This document shows, in pieces, positions 56,369 to 64,000 of a stretch of DNA of 64,000 bases (positions are counted from its first letter, which is position 1; the number at the start of each line of letters is the position of its first letter). The notes below the pieces were generated by a model that searched no databases, was not told the DNA's origin, and saw nothing but the letters and a program-made list of their open reading frames with translations. A program made the position numbers and the translations under genes. Source of the DNA: DASRFA01 sp035651755 (GTDB lineage: Bacteria; Desulfobacterota; Binatia; UBA12015); contig DASRFA010000016.1 in assembly GCA_035651755.1 (NCBI GenBank), positions 57,111 to 121,110 on the forward strand, given 5' to 3'.

Positions 56369-56809
56369 ATGGCGAACTCGGTAGGACTGCACGAATCGGA
56401 GGCAAAGCTCAGCGCGGAGACGACCGACCGACACCGCGCGCTCACGTCGATGCAGGAGGAGCTCGAGGCGGTCGACTGGTACGACCAGCGGGTCGACGCC
56501 GCGAACGACCCAGAGCTGCGCGAGATCCTCGCGCACAACAGCGGCGAGGAGAAGGAGCATTTCGTGATGGTGCTCGAGTGGCTCCGCCGCCGCGACGCCA
56601 AGCTGTCGGCCGAGCTGCAGAATCGGCTCTTCACCACGGGCTCGATCACCGCCCAGGAGGAAGCCGAGAAGGACGAGGGCGGCCAGGTCCCGGCGACCGG
56701 AGCGCGGTCCATCGGCGACGCCGCGGGCGGTGGCGCAGGCGCTGCGCACCCAGGCGGCTCCGACGGCTCGCTCGGGATCGGAAGCCTGAAGGGAGGCTCG
56801 TCCCTGTGA
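56369..56809 (+). CDS. Encapsulated ferritin-like protein (encapsulin cargo)
   Basis: 146 residues. The N-terminal about 95 residues match EncFtn: RHRALTSMQEELEAVDWYDQ and 'AHNSGEEKEHFVMVLEWLRR' contain the di-iron Glu and Glu-x2-His ligands. Then a flexible Gly/Ala tail and, at the extreme C-terminus, GSLGIGSLKGGS, matching the encapsulin targeting peptide. EncFtn oxidises Fe(II) inside the shell. The TGA stop overlaps the GTG start of the shell gene (GTGA at 56806-56809). Confidence 0.95.
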   Translation: MANSVGLHESEAKLSAETTDRHRALTSMQEELEAVDWYDQRVDAANDPELREILAHNSGEEKEHFVMVLEWLRRRDAKLSAELQNRLFTTGSITAQEEAEKDEGGQVPATGARSIGDAAGGGAGAAHPGGSDGSLGIGSLKGGSSL

Positions 56810-57618
56810 ACAACCTCCATCGCGAGCTCGCGCCCATCTCCACCGCCGCCTGGAAGAAGATCGACGAGGAGGCGTCGCGCACCCTGAAGCTGAAGCTCGC
56901 GGGCCGAAAGCTCGTGGACTTCGTCGGACCGCTCGGACCGCACGCCGCGGCCGTGAACACCGGGCGGCTCCAGCCGGTCGACAACGAGGCGGCACCGGGC
57001 GTCAAGGGCGCGCGCCGCGAGGTCGTCCCGCTCGTCCACCTCGAGACCGACTTCGAGCTCGATCGCGCGGAGCTCGACGCCGTCGAGCGCGGGTCGGAGG
57101 ACCCGGACCTGGAACAGGTGAAGGCGGCGGCCTCGCGCATGGCCCAGGCCGAGGACACGGCGGTCTTCGTGGGCTACGCGGCGGGCGGGATCCACGGCAT
57201 CTCCGAGCGATCGCCGCACAAGCCGCTCCAGATCCCGAAGGCGTACGAGGACTACCCCGGCGTGGTCGCCGAGGCGACGCGCCTCCTCCACACCGCCGGC
57301 ATCTCCCGCCCGTACGGCCTCGCGCTCGGCACCCGGTGCTACCAGGGCCTCGTGCAGGCGACGGAGGGCGGCTACCCGGTCCTGAAGGTCGTGAAGAACA
57401 TCATCGAGGGACCGGTCGTCTGGGCGCCGGCGGTGAACGGCGCGATCGTGCTGAGCATGCACGGCGGCGACTTCGAGCTGACGATCGGGCGCGACCTCTC
57501 GATCGGCTACCGCTCGCACGATGCGGCGAAGGTGCGGCTCTACGTCACCGAGAGCCTCGCGTTCCGCGTGATCACGCCGGAAGCGGCGGTGGCGCTGGTG
57601 TACGAGGACGGCCGGTAG
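56806..57618 (+). CDS. Encapsulin shell protein
   Basis: 270 residues, GTG start at 56806. Family 1 encapsulin: LHRELAPISTAAWKKIDEEA, RTLKLKLAGRKLVDFVGPLG, 'VPLVHLETDFELDRAEL', IHGISERSPH and DLSIGYRSHDAAKVRLYVTESL. HK97-like fold forming a T=1 shell with the EncFtn cargo encoded immediately upstream, coupled by GTGA. Iron-storage nanocompartment. Confidence 0.96.
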   Translation: MNNLHRELAPISTAAWKKIDEEASRTLKLKLAGRKLVDFVGPLGPHAAAVNTGRLQPVDNEAAPGVKGARREVVPLVHLETDFELDRAELDAVERGSEDPDLEQVKAAASRMAQAEDTAVFVGYAAGGIHGISERSPHKPLQIPKAYEDYPGVVAEATRLLHTAGISRPYGLALGTRCYQGLVQATEGGYPVLKVVKNIIEGPVVWAPAVNGAIVLSMHGGDFELTIGRDLSIGYRSHDAAKVRLYVTESLAFRVITPEAAVALVYEDGR

Positions 57619-57665
57619 ACCGAGCCGCGGGCGACTCGCGTCGCCCGCGTTTCCGGAGAAAGGCG

Positions 57666-58595
57666 TTGGCGCCGAGCGCGGAGGAGTTCGAGGTCGTCGT
57701 CGTGGGCGGCGGTCCGGCCGGCCTCAGCACGGCGCTCCTGCTCGGGCGCATGCGGCGCCGGACGCTCGTCTGCGACAGCGGCCGCTACCGGAACGCCGCC
57801 GCGCGCGCGATGCACGGCTACTTGACGCGCGACGGCGCGAGCCCGGCCGAGTTCCTGCGGACGGCGCGCGCCGAGGTCGCGCGCTACGGCGACGTGACCC
57901 TCTGGCGGGGCGAGGTCACGGGTGCCGAGCTCGTCGCGGGCGGCTTCGCGGTCGAGCGCGCCGGCGCGCCGGGCGTGCGCGCGCGGAAGCTCGTCCTCGC
58001 GACCGGCGTCGTTGACGAGCTGCCCGCCATCGCGGGCGCGCGGGAGCTCTACGGACGCGGGGTCCACCACTGCCCGTACTGCGACGGCTTCGAGCTCCGG
58101 GACCAGCCGCTCGCGGTCTACGCCCGGGACGAGGAGCGCGGCGTGGGCCTCGCGCTTCTGCTCACGCGCTGGAGCGCGGACGTCGCTCTCTGCACCGACG
58201 GCCCGGCCCGCCTGGGAGACGACCAGCGCGTCCGGCTCGCGCGCCATCGCATCGCGGTCGAGGAGCGGCCGATCGCGGGGCTCGAGGAAGAAGACGGCCG
58301 GCTCGCGCGCGTCCGATTCCGCGACGGCTTGGCCCTCGAGCGCCGCGGCCTCTTCTTCTGCACCGGCCGCCACCAGCCGAGCGAGCTCCCGCGCCGGCTC
58401 GGCTGTCGCGAGTTCGACGTTCCGGGCTCCTTCGTCGATCGCGACGGCAAGACCAGCGTGGCGGGGCTCTACATCGTCGGCGACGCGTCGCGCGACGTCC
58501 TGCAGGTCGTCGTCGCCGCCGCGGAGGGCTGCGAGGCGGCGATCGCGCTCAACAACGAGCTCCTGCGCGAGGACGGGGTGCTGCCCCGCGAGTGA
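57666..58595 (+). CDS. Thioredoxin-reductase-like flavoprotein
   Basis: 309 residues from TTG 57666 (GGAG and AAAGG in front). FAD motif VVVGGGPAGLSTALLLGR (about 12-29) and GLYIVGDASRDVLQVV near the C-terminus; redox dithiol HCPYCDGFE at Cys136/Cys139. The NADPH motif expected at about 150-165 (GxGxxA) reads YARDEERGVGLA and lacks the glycines. It lies 47 bp downstream of encapsulin on the same strand. It may supply electrons to release stored iron, or act with another donor such as ferredoxin; this is inference. Confidence 0.88.
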   Translation: MAPSAEEFEVVVVGGGPAGLSTALLLGRMRRRTLVCDSGRYRNAAARAMHGYLTRDGASPAEFLRTARAEVARYGDVTLWRGEVTGAELVAGGFAVERAGAPGVRARKLVLATGVVDELPAIAGARELYGRGVHHCPYCDGFELRDQPLAVYARDEERGVGLALLLTRWSADVALCTDGPARLGDDQRVRLARHRIAVEERPIAGLEEEDGRLARVRFRDGLALERRGLFFCTGRHQPSELPRRLGCREFDVPGSFVDRDGKTSVAGLYIVGDASRDVLQVVVAAAEGCEAAIALNNELLREDGVLPRE

Positions 58596-58628
58596 GTCGC
58601 GCGGCGACGCGACCCGTCCGCGCCACGA

Positions 58629-60152
58629 TCACCCTGCGCGCGCGTCGCCGCCGAGGTAGCGCGTCTCGAGATGTCGCCGGAAGGTCGCGGGGTCGAGCTC
58701 GCGGCCGGTCGCGCGCGCGAGGAGCTCCTGCGTCGGAAGGAGCGACGCGAGTCCGTGGACGTTCTCCGCGAGCCACGCGCGGAGCGGCGCGAAGTCGCCG
58801 CGCGCGACGGCGCCCGGCAGGTCAGGCAGCGCGCGCCGGGCGGCGTCGAAGAGCTGCGCGGCGGTCATCGCGCCCAGCGTGTAGGTCGGGAAGTAGCCCC
58901 ACGAGCCGCCGTACCAGTGGATGTCCTGCAGGCAGCCGTCGCGGTCGTCGGGGGGGGCGGCGCCGACGAGCTCTCGCATACCGTCGCGCCACGCGCCCGG
59001 AAGCTCGGCGGGATCGAGGTCGCCCGCGATCATTGCCTTCTCGAGGCGATAGCGGAGGATGACGTGGCCGGGGTACGTGACCTCGTCGGCGTCGACCCGG
59101 ATCAGCGAGCGCGCGACCCGCGTCGCGTGCGCGTGCAGCGACGCCGCGGACCACGCCGGGCCGGTCGCGCCGAACGCCGCGGCCGCGAGCGGCGCGAGGA
59201 AGTCGGCGAACGCGCGCGATCGCCCGAGCTGCATCTCGACCAGCAGCGACTGGCTCTCGTGGACGCTCATCCCGCGCGCGCCGCCGACCGGCTGCCGGCG
59301 CCACGCGGCCGGCAGGGCGCGCTCGTAGAGGCCGTGCCCGGTCTCGTGCACGACCGCCATCAGGCCGCGGAGGAAGTCCGACTCGCTCCAGCGCGTCGTG
59401 ATGCGGACGTCCTCGGGCACGCCGCCGCAGAACGGGTGGTGGCTCGTGTCGAGCCGGCCGTGGGCGAAGTCGAACCCGAGCGCGGACATGACGCGCTCGG
59501 CGAGCCGCTTCTGCGCCTCCGCCGGAAACGGGCCGGCGAGCGGCGGCGGCGCGGGCGACCGCGCCTGGCGCTCGATCGCGCGCTCGACGAGGTCGGGGAG
59601 CCAGGCGACGACGTCGGCGAAGACGCGGTCGATCTCGCGCGAGCTCCCGCCCGGCTCGTACTCGTCGAGCAGCGCGTCGTACGGGCTGGTGCCGAGGGCC
59701 GACGCGCGGGCCCCGGCCACCTCGCGCGTCAGCTCGAGGACGAGCCGGAGGCGCGGCAGGAGGCCGGCGAAGTCGTTCGCCGCGCGGCGCTCCCGCCATT
59801 CGATCTCGCACTGCGACACGGCGACCGAGTGGCGACGGACGAGGTCGCCCGGGACGGCGGTCGCGTGGCGCCATTCGCGCCGCATCTCGCGCACGTTCGC
59901 TCGGCGCCACTCGTCGAGGGCGCCGCTCGCGGCCTCCTCCTCCGCGCGGGCGAGGAGATCTCCGAGCGCGCGGTCGGCGAGCATCGCGTGCGCGATCTCG
60001 CGCAGCTCCGCGAGCTGATCGGCGCGCGCGGCGGCGCCGCCCGCCGGCATGACGGCGGCCATGTCCCACTGGAGGACCCCGGCCGCCTCGCGGACGAGCG
60101 CGAGGCGGCGGAAGCGCTCTTCGAGCTCGCGGGTCGCGGGCGAGGCTTCCAC
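58629..60152 (-). CDS. M32 carboxypeptidase
   Basis: 507 residues, normal for the Taq carboxypeptidase family. Zinc motif in VVHETGHGLYERAL (HExxH), the block HHPFCGGVPEDVRITTRW, and the downstream MSVHESQSLLVEMQLGRS (third ligand). Also WYGGSWGYFPTYTLG. Removes C-terminal residues; cytoplasmic, metal-dependent. Convergent with the flavoprotein gene and divergent from sdhC. Confidence 0.94.
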   Translation of the reverse strand: MEASPATRELEERFRRLALVREAAGVLQWDMAAVMPAGGAAARADQLAELREIAHAMLADRALGDLLARAEEEAASGALDEWRRANVREMRREWRHATAVPGDLVRRHSVAVSQCEIEWRERRAANDFAGLLPRLRLVLELTREVAGARASALGTSPYDALLDEYEPGGSSREIDRVFADVVAWLPDLVERAIERQARSPAPPPLAGPFPAEAQKRLAERVMSALGFDFAHGRLDTSHHPFCGGVPEDVRITTRWSESDFLRGLMAVVHETGHGLYERALPAAWRRQPVGGARGMSVHESQSLLVEMQLGRSRAFADFLAPLAAAAFGATGPAWSAASLHAHATRVARSLIRVDADEVTYPGHVILRYRLEKAMIAGDLDPAELPGAWRDGMRELVGAAPPDDRDGCLQDIHWYGGSWGYFPTYTLGAMTAAQLFDAARRALPDLPGAVARGDFAPLRAWLAENVHGLASLLPTQELLARATGRELDPATFRRHLETRYLGGDARAG

Positions 60153-60279
60153 GAGAGCGCTCTAGCGAAGGACGGCGCGGTTCTCGACGGCTCCGGCCCA
60201 GTTGCGCTAATGCGCAAGGTGAAGCGGTTTCCGGCGCCCGAAGCCGCGACGGCGCTCCCGGATGCTGGGATCGCGTCGG

Positions 60280-60294
60280 ATCATTTGCAATGAT
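60280..60294. promoter_or_regulatory. Inverted repeat (operator-like) before sdhC
   Basis: ATCATT-TGC-AATGAT, a perfect 6-bp inverted repeat, about 30 bases before the sdhC start codon. It overlaps a TTGCAA -35-like sequence (60285-60290); TATCGG at 60307-60312 is a weak -10 candidate 16 bases later. May bind a repressor; unproven. Confidence 0.35.
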
Positions 60295-60324
60295 GCTGGT
60301 AACGGGTATCGGGAAGCCTCCCTT

Positions 60325-61050
60325 ATGAGTACGGCACGCGTTCGACTCGGCTCGTCGGTCGGGAAGAAGCTCTTGAACGGGCTGACCGGCGTCTTCCTGC
60401 TCCTCTTCATCGTCGCCCACCTCGCCGGCAACTTGACGATCTTCTTCGGGCCCGACGCGCTCAACGGGTACGCGGCGACGACGCATGCCCTCGGGCCGAT
60501 CCTGATCGCGGTCGAGCTCGGGCTCGGCCTCGTGTTCCTGCTGCACGCGGTGAGCGCCATCGTCGTGTGGCGCGACAACCGGCGCGCTCGCTCGACGCGC
60601 TACGCGGTCGCGGCGAGCAAGGGCGGGCAGAGCAAGCAGACGATCGCGTCGCGGACGATGATCGTGACCGGCATCGTCCTCCTCGCCTTCCTCGTCATCC
60701 ACCTCTGGCAGTTCCGCTTCGGGCCGGGCCCCGATCGCGGATACGTCGCCGAGCTCCACGGCGAGCAGGTGTGGGACCTCTGGCGGATCGTCGTGGAGAC
60801 CTTCAAGCAGCCGCTCTGGGTCGCGTTCTACGTCGCCGTGATGGTGCTCCTCGGCTTCCACCTGCGGCACGGCTTCTGGAGCGCGTTCCAGTCCATCGGC
60901 GCGCTCCGCCCGGGCCTCCGCTCGGCCGCGTTCTCGGCCGGGCTCGTCTTCGCGATCGCGATCGCCGCCGGCTTCGTCGTCCTCCCGATCTACGTCTACC
61001 TCTTCGTTCCGATGCCGGAGACGTCCGCCTTCGCGCTGGTGCAGCCATGA
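60325..61050 (+). CDS. sdhC: Succinate dehydrogenase cytochrome b subunit
   Basis: 241 residues from ATG 60325. Five transmembrane helices of the b558 type (B. fragilis/delta-type): LLNGLTGVFLLLFIVAHLAGN, 'VELGLGLVFLLHAVSAIVVW', MIVTGIVLLAFLVIHLWQ, FYVAVMVLLGFHLRHGFW, and IAAGFVVLPIYVY. His in AHLAGN, LLHAV, IHLW, HLRH are heme candidates. Anchors SdhA/SdhB to the membrane and passes electrons to quinone. ATGA overlap with sdhA. Confidence 0.93.
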   Translation: MSTARVRLGSSVGKKLLNGLTGVFLLLFIVAHLAGNLTIFFGPDALNGYAATTHALGPILIAVELGLGLVFLLHAVSAIVVWRDNRRARSTRYAVAASKGGQSKQTIASRTMIVTGIVLLAFLVIHLWQFRFGPGPDRGYVAELHGEQVWDLWRIVVETFKQPLWVAFYVAVMVLLGFHLRHGFWSAFQSIGALRPGLRSAAFSAGLVFAIAIAAGFVVLPIYVYLFVPMPETSAFALVQP

Positions 61051-62999
61051 ACCTTCCCGCGCGATCCAACATCGAAGTGGTGGACGGCGACCTCGACTCG
61101 CGCGTCCCCGGCGGACCGATCGAGACGAAATGGGATCGCTACCGCTTCGAGATGAAGCTCGTGAACCCCGCGAACAAGCGGAAGTACACGGTCATCGTCG
61201 TCGGCACGGGCCTCGCCGGCGGGTCGGCGGCCGCGTCGCTCGCGGAGCTCGGCTACGACGTCCTCAACTTCTGCATCCACGACAGCCCGCGCCGGGCCCA
61301 CTCCGTCGCCGCGCAAGGTGGCATCAACGCCGCCAAGAACTACCCGAACGACGGCGACAGCGTCTGGCGGCTCTTCTACGACACCGTGAAGGGCGGCGAC
61401 TTCCGCGCGCGCGAAGCGAACGTCTACCGGCTCGCGCAGCTCTCGGTGAACATCATCGACCAGTGCGTCGCGCAGGGCGTGCCGTTCGCCCGCGAGTACG
61501 GCGGGCTCCTCGCGAACCGCTCCTTCGGCGGCGCGCAGGTCTCGCGCACCTTCTACGCGCGCGGCCAGACCGGCCAGCAGCTCCTCCTCGGGTGCTACGG
61601 CTCGCTCATGCGGCAGGTGAACGCCGGCCGCGTCAAGCTCTTCCCGCGGCGCGAGATGCTCGACCTCGTCGTGATCGACGGGCACGCCCGCGGCGTCGTC
61701 TGCCGGAACCTGGTCGACGGGAAGCTCGAGCGCTACGCCGCCGACGCGGTCGTCGTCGCGACCGGCGGCTACTCGACCGTCTACTACCTGTCGACGAACG
61801 CGGTGAACTCGAACGCGACCGCGATCTGGCGCTGCCACAAGCGCGGAGCCCAGTTCGCGAACCCGTCCTTCATGCAGATCCACCCGACCTGCATCCCGCA
61901 GACCGGCGAGGGGCAGTCGAAGCTCACGCTCATGAGCGAGAGCCTCCGGAACGACGGCCGCATCTGGGTGCCGAAGAAGGCCGGCGATCCTCGCGCGCCG
62001 AGCGACATCCCCGAATCGGAGCGCGACTACTTCCTCGAGCGCCAGTACCCCGCGTTCGGGAACCTCGTCCCGCGCGACGTCGCCTCGCGCGCCGCGAAGC
62101 GCATGTGCGACGAGGGCATGGGCGTCGGCCCGACGAAGCGCGCGGTGTACCTCGACTTCGCGGAAGCGATCGACCGCCTCGGACGCGACGTCGTCCGCGA
62201 GCGCTACGGCAACCTCTTCGACATGTACCACGAGATCACCGCCGAGGACCCGTACCGGGCGCCGATGCGGATCTACCCCGCGCCGCACTACACGATGGGC
62301 GGCCTCTGGGTCGACTACAGCCTCATGAGCACGATCCCCGGCCTGCACGTGATCGGTGAGGCGAACTTCTCCGACCACGGCGCGAACCGCCTCGGCGCGT
62401 CCGCCCTCATGCAGGGCCTCGCCGACGGCTACTTCGTCCTGCCCTACACGATCGGCAACTACCTCGCGTCCCGGAAGCCGGGGGACGTCTCGACCGATCA
62501 CCCGGCGTTCGCGGAAGCCGAAGGCCAGGTGCGCGAGAAGATCGCGAAGCTGCTCTCGCTCAAGGGCAAGACGACGGCGCGCGAGCTCCACTGGAAGCTC
62601 GGCCGCCTCATGTGGGACCACGTCGGGATGGCGCGCAACGCGGCCGGCCTGACGGACACGATCGAGAAGATCCGCGCGCTGCGCGACGAGTTCTGGCGCG
62701 ACGTACAGGTCGAAGGCTCGGGCGACGATCTGAACCAGGCGCTCGAGTACGCCGGCCGCGTCGCCGACTACTTCGAGCTCGCGGAGCTGGTCGCGATCGA
62801 CGCGCTTCTCCGCGACGAGAGCTGCGGCTGCCACCTGCGCGAGGAGCATCAGAGCCCGGAGGGCGAGCCGATTCGCGACGACGAGAACTTCGCGTACGTC
62901 GCCGCATGGGAGTACACCGGCGACGTCTCGCGACCACGCCTCCACCGCGAGAAGCTCGCCTTCGAGAACGTCCACCTGGCGGTGCGGAACTACAAATGA
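61047..62999 (+). CDS. sdhA: Succinate dehydrogenase / fumarate reductase flavoprotein subunit
   Basis: 650 residues. FAD site: VIVVGTGLAGGSAAASLAELG, covalent-flavin His in HSVAAQGGINAA, then QIHPTCI and TMGGLWVDY. Substrate residues in 'REYGGLLANRSFGGAQVSRT' and the C-terminal GANRLGASALMQGLADGYFV. It matches the Bacteroides/delta-type SdhA. Oxidises succinate to fumarate (or the reverse). Starts and ends in ATGA overlaps with sdhC and sdhB. Confidence 0.96.
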   Translation: MNLPARSNIEVVDGDLDSRVPGGPIETKWDRYRFEMKLVNPANKRKYTVIVVGTGLAGGSAAASLAELGYDVLNFCIHDSPRRAHSVAAQGGINAAKNYPNDGDSVWRLFYDTVKGGDFRAREANVYRLAQLSVNIIDQCVAQGVPFAREYGGLLANRSFGGAQVSRTFYARGQTGQQLLLGCYGSLMRQVNAGRVKLFPRREMLDLVVIDGHARGVVCRNLVDGKLERYAADAVVVATGGYSTVYYLSTNAVNSNATAIWRCHKRGAQFANPSFMQIHPTCIPQTGEGQSKLTLMSESLRNDGRIWVPKKAGDPRAPSDIPESERDYFLERQYPAFGNLVPRDVASRAAKRMCDEGMGVGPTKRAVYLDFAEAIDRLGRDVVRERYGNLFDMYHEITAEDPYRAPMRIYPAPHYTMGGLWVDYSLMSTIPGLHVIGEANFSDHGANRLGASALMQGLADGYFVLPYTIGNYLASRKPGDVSTDHPAFAEAEGQVREKIAKLLSLKGKTTARELHWKLGRLMWDHVGMARNAAGLTDTIEKIRALRDEFWRDVQVEGSGDDLNQALEYAGRVADYFELAELVAIDALLRDESCGCHLREEHQSPEGEPIRDDENFAYVAAWEYTGDVSRPRLHREKLAFENVHLAVRNYK

Positions 63000-63754
63000 G
63001 CTCCATCAACGGTCGACGGTCGTACAAGGTTCGGGTCTGGCGGCAAGCGCGTGCGGCGATGGACGGCCGCCTCGTCGACTATGCGGTCGACGCGATCGAG
63101 CCCGACATGTCGTTCCTCGAGATGATCGACCAGCTGAACGAGAAGCTGCTCAAGCAGGGCGAGGAGTCGATCGCCATCGAGAGCGACTGCCGCGAGGGCA
63201 TCTGCGGGACGTGCGGCGTCGTGATCGACGGCCGCGCGCACGGCCCGCTCGTGAACGTGACGACGTGCACGCTCCGGATGCGCGAGTTCCCCGACGGCGC
63301 GACCATCACCGTCGAGCCGTTCCGCGCGAACGCCTTCCCGGTGGTGAAGGACCTCGTCGTCGATCGCAGCGCGCTCGACCGCATCCAGGAGCGGGGCGGC
63401 TACGTCTCCGTGAACGCCGGCTCGGCCCCCGAGGCGAACTCGCTTCCGGTGCCGAAGGACCTCGCCGAGGAGGCGATGGACTCGGCCGCCTGCATCCAGT
63501 GCGGAGCGTGCGTCGCCGCGTGCCCGAACGCGTCGGCCTCGCTGTTCGTGTCGGCGCGCATCCGCCACTTCGCCCTTCTCCCCCAGGGCGAAGCCGAGCG
63601 CGCGCGCCGCGCCGTCGCCATGGTCGACCAGATGGACGCCGAGGGCTTCGGCGACTGCTCGAACCACGGCGAGTGCGAGGCCGCCTGCCCGAAGGCGATC
63701 TCGATCGAGAACATCGCCAAGATGCGCCGCGAGTACATGCGCGCAGTTATCTGA
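62996..63754 (+). CDS. sdhB: Succinate dehydrogenase iron-sulfur subunit
   Basis: 252 residues. [2Fe-2S] ligands in DCREGICGTCGVVIDG and TTCTLRM, then two ferredoxin motifs: CIQCGACVAACPNA and CSNHGECEAACPKAI, for the [4Fe-4S] and [3Fe-4S] clusters. Carries electrons from SdhA to the quinone site in SdhC. ATG 62996 overlaps the sdhA stop (ATGA). Followed by palindromic repeats. Confidence 0.96.
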   Translation: MSSINGRRSYKVRVWRQARAAMDGRLVDYAVDAIEPDMSFLEMIDQLNEKLLKQGEESIAIESDCREGICGTCGVVIDGRAHGPLVNVTTCTLRMREFPDGATITVEPFRANAFPVVKDLVVDRSALDRIQERGGYVSVNAGSAPEANSLPVPKDLAEEAMDSAACIQCGACVAACPNASASLFVSARIRHFALLPQGEAERARRAVAMVDQMDAEGFGDCSNHGECEAACPKAISIENIAKMRREYMRAVI

Positions 63755-63880
63755 CGAGGGCTCGCGCCCCTCGCCCCGTCGAGCAAAGCCCGCCGGGGCC
63801 CCAAGTTCGTCCAGAGGGCACTACCCCCTTCATGGCACCTTCTGCCGTGCGGCGAGCGAAGCGAGCCCGCGGGGAGTGGA
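63755..63880. repeat. REP-like palindromic elements behind sdhB
   Basis: CGAGGG-CTCGCG-CCCCTCG hairpin and 'CCCCGTCGAGCAAAGCCC', then GGGGCCCCAAGTTCGTCCA, closely matching the 61-bp unit at 37686 (63755-63813). It is followed at 63852-63879 by GCGAGCGAAGCGAGC and CCGCGGGGAGTGG, the 17113 arrangement. The first hairpin begins right after the stop codon, so it may also act as a terminator. Confidence 0.75.
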
Positions 63881-63894
63881 CTCCCCACCGTTTG

Positions 63895-64000
63895 TCAATG
63901 GGCCGCAAGCGGACCGTTGCGTCGCATGGGGTCGTAGCGGGTTTGTTCCCTGAGCATCGCGCAGGCGACGCGCAGCAGCCGGTCGGCGACGGCGCGCAGC
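63895..64000 (-). pseudogene. 3' end of an IS110-like transposase (cut by window edge)
   Basis: Reading left from the window edge, the only good frame gives VADRLLRVACAMLREQTRYD followed by PMRRNGPLAAH and a TGA (63895-63897). This resembles the tail of IS110/IS116-type transposases. Only 34 residues are inside the window, so completeness is unknown. It sits right after REP-like elements. Confidence 0.5.

Overview
The window is about 70 percent G+C, nearly fully coding, and every gene is bacterial. Gene content points to a Gram-negative soil-type bacterium of the deltaproteobacterial sphere (Myxococcota, Desulfobacterota or Binatota-like). The pointers are a B. fragilis/delta-type sdhCAB operon, a Ser/Thr kinase fused to an AAA module, dapL, an encapsulated ferritin, many secreted lipoproteins and beta-helix proteins, and an LssY-type lipoprotein beside an O-antigen ligase. 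The phylum is an inference from gene families only. No tRNA, rRNA or CRISPR array was seen.

Layout. 1-2.6 kb: a translationally coupled Rieske ferredoxin / ornithine cyclodeaminase-like / bicupin dioxygenase operon on the minus strand. 2.6-17.1 kb: mostly exported proteins (nitrilase-like plus BNR fusion, phosphoesterase lipoprotein behind a Pho-box-like sequence, beta-helix protein, copper monooxygenase-like lipoprotein, GH31 glycosidase), a RAYT transposase, a frameshifted PhyH oxygenase and an acyl-CoA dehydrogenase. 17.2-21.1 kb: a giant Ser/Thr kinase-AAA regulator. 21.0-28.2 kb: an eight-gene, fully overlapping minus-strand operon starting with a polyprenyl diphosphate synthase and including a CrtC-like lipocalin, an SCP2 protein and a large FAD oxidoreductase, with four unrecognised proteins; it looks like an undescribed isoprenoid pathway. 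28.4-31.4 kb: Nudix, SDR and luciferase-like oxidoreductases.

31.5-34.6 kb: an exported trypsin next to an exported inhibitory serpin whose predicted P1 Arg matches the protease's specificity. 34.7-42.3 kb: dapL, a beta-helix protein, tandem palindromic repeats, xylA-xylB, a rhomboid protease and a small lipoprotein. 42.5-53.9 kb: a second large AAA regulator, DUF3455, a DUF2961 (GH172) glycosidase, an SDR-P450 pair, LssY/O-antigen ligase genes and a glycine-zipper stress protein. 54.1-60.2 kb: crotonase, serine hydrolase, an encapsulin nanocompartment operon (encapsulated ferritin, shell, thioredoxin-reductase-like flavoprotein) and an M32 carboxypeptidase. 60.3-63.8 kb: sdhCAB. The right edge holds the 3' end of an IS110-like transposase.

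Across the window, at least four intergenic sites (near 17.1, 30.3, 37.7 and 63.8 kb) carry related palindromic elements built from a G-rich hairpin, a second hairpin and a conserved 15-mer. They resemble REP elements, and a RAYT gene is present. A Cys-containing domain of about 100 residues occurs three times in two exported proteins.
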